Assembly: GCA_016783225.1 (NCBI GenBank)
Contig: JADHWZ010000083.1
Location: 1-9,011 of the forward strand
From: Dehalococcoidia bacterium
Lineage (GTDB): Bacteria; Chloroflexota; Dehalococcoidia; GIF9; UBA5620
Direction: 5' to 3'
Length of the DNA: 9,011 nt
Shown one piece after another: positions 8,034 through 9,011 of the stretch; position 1 is the stretch's first letter; each line of letters starts with the position of its first letter. The notes beneath the pieces were generated by a model. The model did not search any database. It had not been told where the DNA came from and saw only the letters and a program-made list of their open reading frames with translations. Made by a program: the position numbers and the translations under genes.

Positions 8034-8051
8034 GCCAAAGGGGCCTTTGGC
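8034..8051. repeat. Perfect inverted repeat in the CoA-transferase/tRNA-Ser gap
   Basis: GCCAAAGG (8034-8041) and CCTTTGGC (8044-8051) form a perfect 8-bp inverted repeat with a 2-base centre. It lies in the 253-bp stretch from 7906 to 8158, between the CoA-transferase start and the tRNA, where I find no credible protein gene. There is no T-run on either side, so it is not a standard terminator. It could be an operator for the CoA-transferase gene or simply a transcript hairpin. Confidence 0.4.
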
Positions 8052-8123
8052 CAGGTCTCTGGACCGGTCTTCCCAAACTCGCTTCTCTGGGCCCAGTCTT
8101 GAACCAGCCAGCCTGATAAATTG

Positions 8124-8148
8124 AAGGCCTGAGCTCGGTTGTGGCCTT
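8124..8148 (-). terminator. Weak candidate terminator downstream of tRNA-Ser
   Basis: AAGGCC (8124-8129) and GGCCTT (8143-8148) form a 6-bp stem with a 13-base loop, beginning about ten bases past the tRNA 3' end. On the minus strand it is followed by CAATTTATC, a poor U-tract. The position suits a tRNA terminator but the strength does not, so read-through toward the CoA-transferase gene is possible. Confidence 0.25.
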
Positions 8149-8158
8149 GTTTCCAGAG

Positions 8159-8248
8159 TGGCGGAGGGAATGGGATTCGAACCCATGACCCCAATTCTGG
8201 GGTAACCGCTTAGCAGGCGGCCGCACTAGACCACTATGCGATCCCTCC
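8159..8248 (-). tRNA. tRNA-Ser (anticodon GCU), CCA encoded
   Basis: The minus strand folds into a complete class II tRNA of 90 bases including the CCA end. The acceptor stem GGAGGGA pairs with TCCCTCC, followed by discriminator G and an encoded CCA. A D-arm with AGTGGTCTAG, an anticodon stem GCCGC/GCGGT and the loop CTGCTAA follow; the anticodon GCT is at 8212-8214. The long variable arm ACCCC...GGGGT is the serine-type feature, and the T-arm is ATGGG-TTCGAAT-CCCAT. It reads serine codons AGC and AGU. A promoter-like pair lies upstream at 8275-8304. No second copy of its 3' end, as would flank an integrated element, was seen in the window. Confidence 0.97.
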
Positions 8249-8274
8249 GGCTGTGCCGATGCGTATCTAACCCA

Positions 8275-8304
8275 AATATAGCATAGTTTTTTGTTCCCTT
8301 TCAA
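8275..8304 (-). promoter_or_regulatory. Sigma-70-like promoter of tRNA-Ser
   Basis: On the minus strand TTGAAA (8299-8304) is followed after 18 bases by TATATT (8275-8280). The start would fall near 8268, leaving about 20 bases before the tRNA 5' end. It points away from the ybeY promoter, and the two -35 boxes lie back to back. Confidence 0.5.
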
Positions 8305-8329
8305 GCGCGAAACGCCGGGGAATTTTCTG

Positions 8330-8358
8330 TTGAAAGCAAACACCTTTGATGCTATGAT
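8330..8358 (+). promoter_or_regulatory. Sigma-70-like promoter of ybeY
   Basis: TTGAAA (8330-8335), a 17-base spacer and TATGAT (8353-8358) form a near-consensus promoter. Transcription would begin near 8365, only about 17 bases before the ybeY ATG. The leader would be very short, with AAGG (8373-8376) as its only ribosome-site-like sequence. Confidence 0.6.
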
Positions 8359-8381
8359 GCCTCTATGGTGGCAAGGCTCTG

Positions 8382-8867
8382 ATGGAACCTGAAATCAATG
8401 TCCATATCGAAAAGAAACTCAAGGCCTCTGTTAGAGAGAACTGGCTTAAGAGCATAGTTCAGAAGGCTCTTGAAATTGAAGGCGTTGCGCCAGTGGAACT
8501 TGGAGTAGTCATCACCGATACTGAGACAGTCCGGCAGCTCAATAGGACCTATCGAGGCTTAGACGAACCGACCGATGTGCTCGCCTTCCGCATGCATCTT
8601 GACACCGGGCAGGAGCAGCAGCCATCTTTTGTGGCTCCACCCGATGGAGTTCGCCATTTGGGCGAAGTCATCATTTCCTACCCACAGTCAGTGCAGCAAG
8701 CTCACGAGCAACGGCACAGAGTCGACCAAGAACTAGCATTACTCACCGTCCATGGCGTGCTTCACCTTCTGGGCTATGACCACGAGCAGCCTGAAGAAAG
8801 CCAACGCATGAGAGCTAAAGAGGAGGAAATCCTGGGCAAGCTCGGTGCTGTGGAAAGCGGAAACTGA
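8382..8867 (+). CDS. ybeY: Endoribonuclease YbeY (16S rRNA maturation and ribosome quality control)
   Basis: YbeY is a small zinc endoribonuclease that takes part in 16S rRNA 3'-end maturation and late 70S quality control. The 161 residues match the family length. The signature HGVLHLLGYDH spans 124-134 and supplies the three metal histidines H124, H128 and H134. Upstream are the conserved LNRTYRGLDEPTDVLAF (53-69) and LGEVIIS (93-99, usually LGDIvIs). The ATG at 8382 follows a weak AAGG site, and no longer in-frame start fits the promoter placed at 8330-8358. Family neighbours are often PhoH upstream and a diacylglycerol kinase, cytidine deaminase or Era downstream. None of these is here: a divergent tRNA lies upstream and a metallo-beta-lactamase-like fragment follows at once. 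It appears to have its own promoter. Confidence 0.96.
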   Translation: MEPEINVHIEKKLKASVRENWLKSIVQKALEIEGVAPVELGVVITDTETVRQLNRTYRGLDEPTDVLAFRMHLDTGQEQQPSFVAPPDGVRHLGEVIISYPQSVQQAHEQRHRVDQELALLTVHGVLHLLGYDHEQPEESQRMRAKEEEILGKLGAVESGN

Positions 8868-9011
8868 GACGACCTTTCAGAATCTCGCAAGATATCACGG
8901 AGTTGATTACCAGCCATGTCCGGTAAACATTAGGCTGAAGGAAGCTGAGGATAGCCTGCACTTCGCCAAACACGAACTCAAGACCCTTCACACTCCTGGC
9001 CATACTCAAGG
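8845..9011 (+). pseudogene. Probable 5'-truncated metallo-beta-lactamase-fold hydrolase fragment, running off the window
   Basis: The +1 frame relative to ybeY is open from 8812 (after a TGA at 8809) to the window end. Its translation ends with ELKTLHTPGHTQ at 8974-9009, preceded by PCPVNIRLKEAED at 8914-8952. This 'P-V-x-L-x-x-x-D-x-L-x-F' then 'LHTPGHT' pattern is the stretch around the third metal histidine of MBL-fold hydrolases (glyoxalase II type). The first metal motif HxHxDH should lie about 60 or more residues earlier, but that DNA is occupied by intact ybeY in another frame. The first possible start is a GTG at 8845 inside ybeY, with AGGAGG too far upstream (8821-8826) to serve well. 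I infer an N-terminally truncated gene remnant. The 3' part is not visible, so it might instead be an unusual short ORF. Confidence 0.6.

Noticed and set aside
8159..8248. tRNA-Ser as an attachment site for an integrated element
   Set aside because: No integrase, no direct repeat of the tRNA 3' end and no phage-like gene is visible in the window.
7935..8343. Three overlapping minus-strand open frames across the tRNA region
   Set aside because: They run straight through the tRNA-Ser gene and its promoter; such frames arise by chance across structured RNA genes.
8755..8790. The histidine-rich HGVLHLLGYDH in ybeY as the missing MBL metal motif
   Set aside because: It is the canonical YbeY zinc motif in the ybeY frame and does not have the HxHxDH spacing; the fragment's own frame is closed by TGA at 8809.
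8815..9009. 64-codon minus-strand open frame at the right edge
   Set aside because: It overlaps the end of ybeY and the plus-strand frame with the LHTPGHT motif; its own translation shows nothing recognisable.

Overview
The window is ordinary bacterial chromosome of roughly 50% G+C, coding-dense, with one partial gene at the left edge and a probable gene fragment at the right edge. The MiaB N-terminus ([13 protein letters not shown]), the MiaB core phrase LPFQAGDN and the NadA phrase AHNYQRPEVQD resemble what I remember of Chloroflexota (Dehalococcoidia-like) proteins. A class III CoA-transferase beside an SDR also fits that group. This placement rests on memory of family sequences, not on a search.

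Layout, left to right. Bases 1-1584 (+) hold the 3' part of a large beta-propeller protein with twelve blade-like repeats, probably two six-bladed propellers in tandem. A 224-bp gap between convergent genes follows and contains a long stem-loop. From about 8250 down to 1809 everything reads on the minus strand: tRNA-Ser(GCU), a CaiB/BaiF CoA-transferase, an SDR oxidoreductase, miaB, nadA and nadB. The last four are tightly packed and probably one transcript. It would start at a sigma-70-like promoter upstream of the SDR gene (TTGACA, 18 bp, TAGCAT). Right of the tRNA, back-to-back promoters separate it from ybeY (+), and immediately after ybeY a short open stretch carries a metallo-beta-lactamase motif.

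Functionally, nadB and nadA supply the first two steps of de novo NAD synthesis (L-aspartate to iminoaspartate to quinolinate). The third enzyme, NadC, is not in the window. MiaB modifies tRNAs that read UNN codons, YbeY matures rRNA, and the tRNA reads AGC/AGU, so the right and middle parts have a translation theme. The CoA-transferase and SDR look like a catabolic or lipid-type CoA-ester pair of unknown substrate. NadA and MiaB are both oxygen-sensitive Fe-S enzymes.

I see no CRISPR array, insertion sequence, phage gene or convincing novel system. The items most worth a second look are the decayed metallo-beta-lactamase fragment after ybeY, the 12-blade protein, the long G-U-containing hairpin at 1651-1699, and the paired divergent promoters at 8275-8358.
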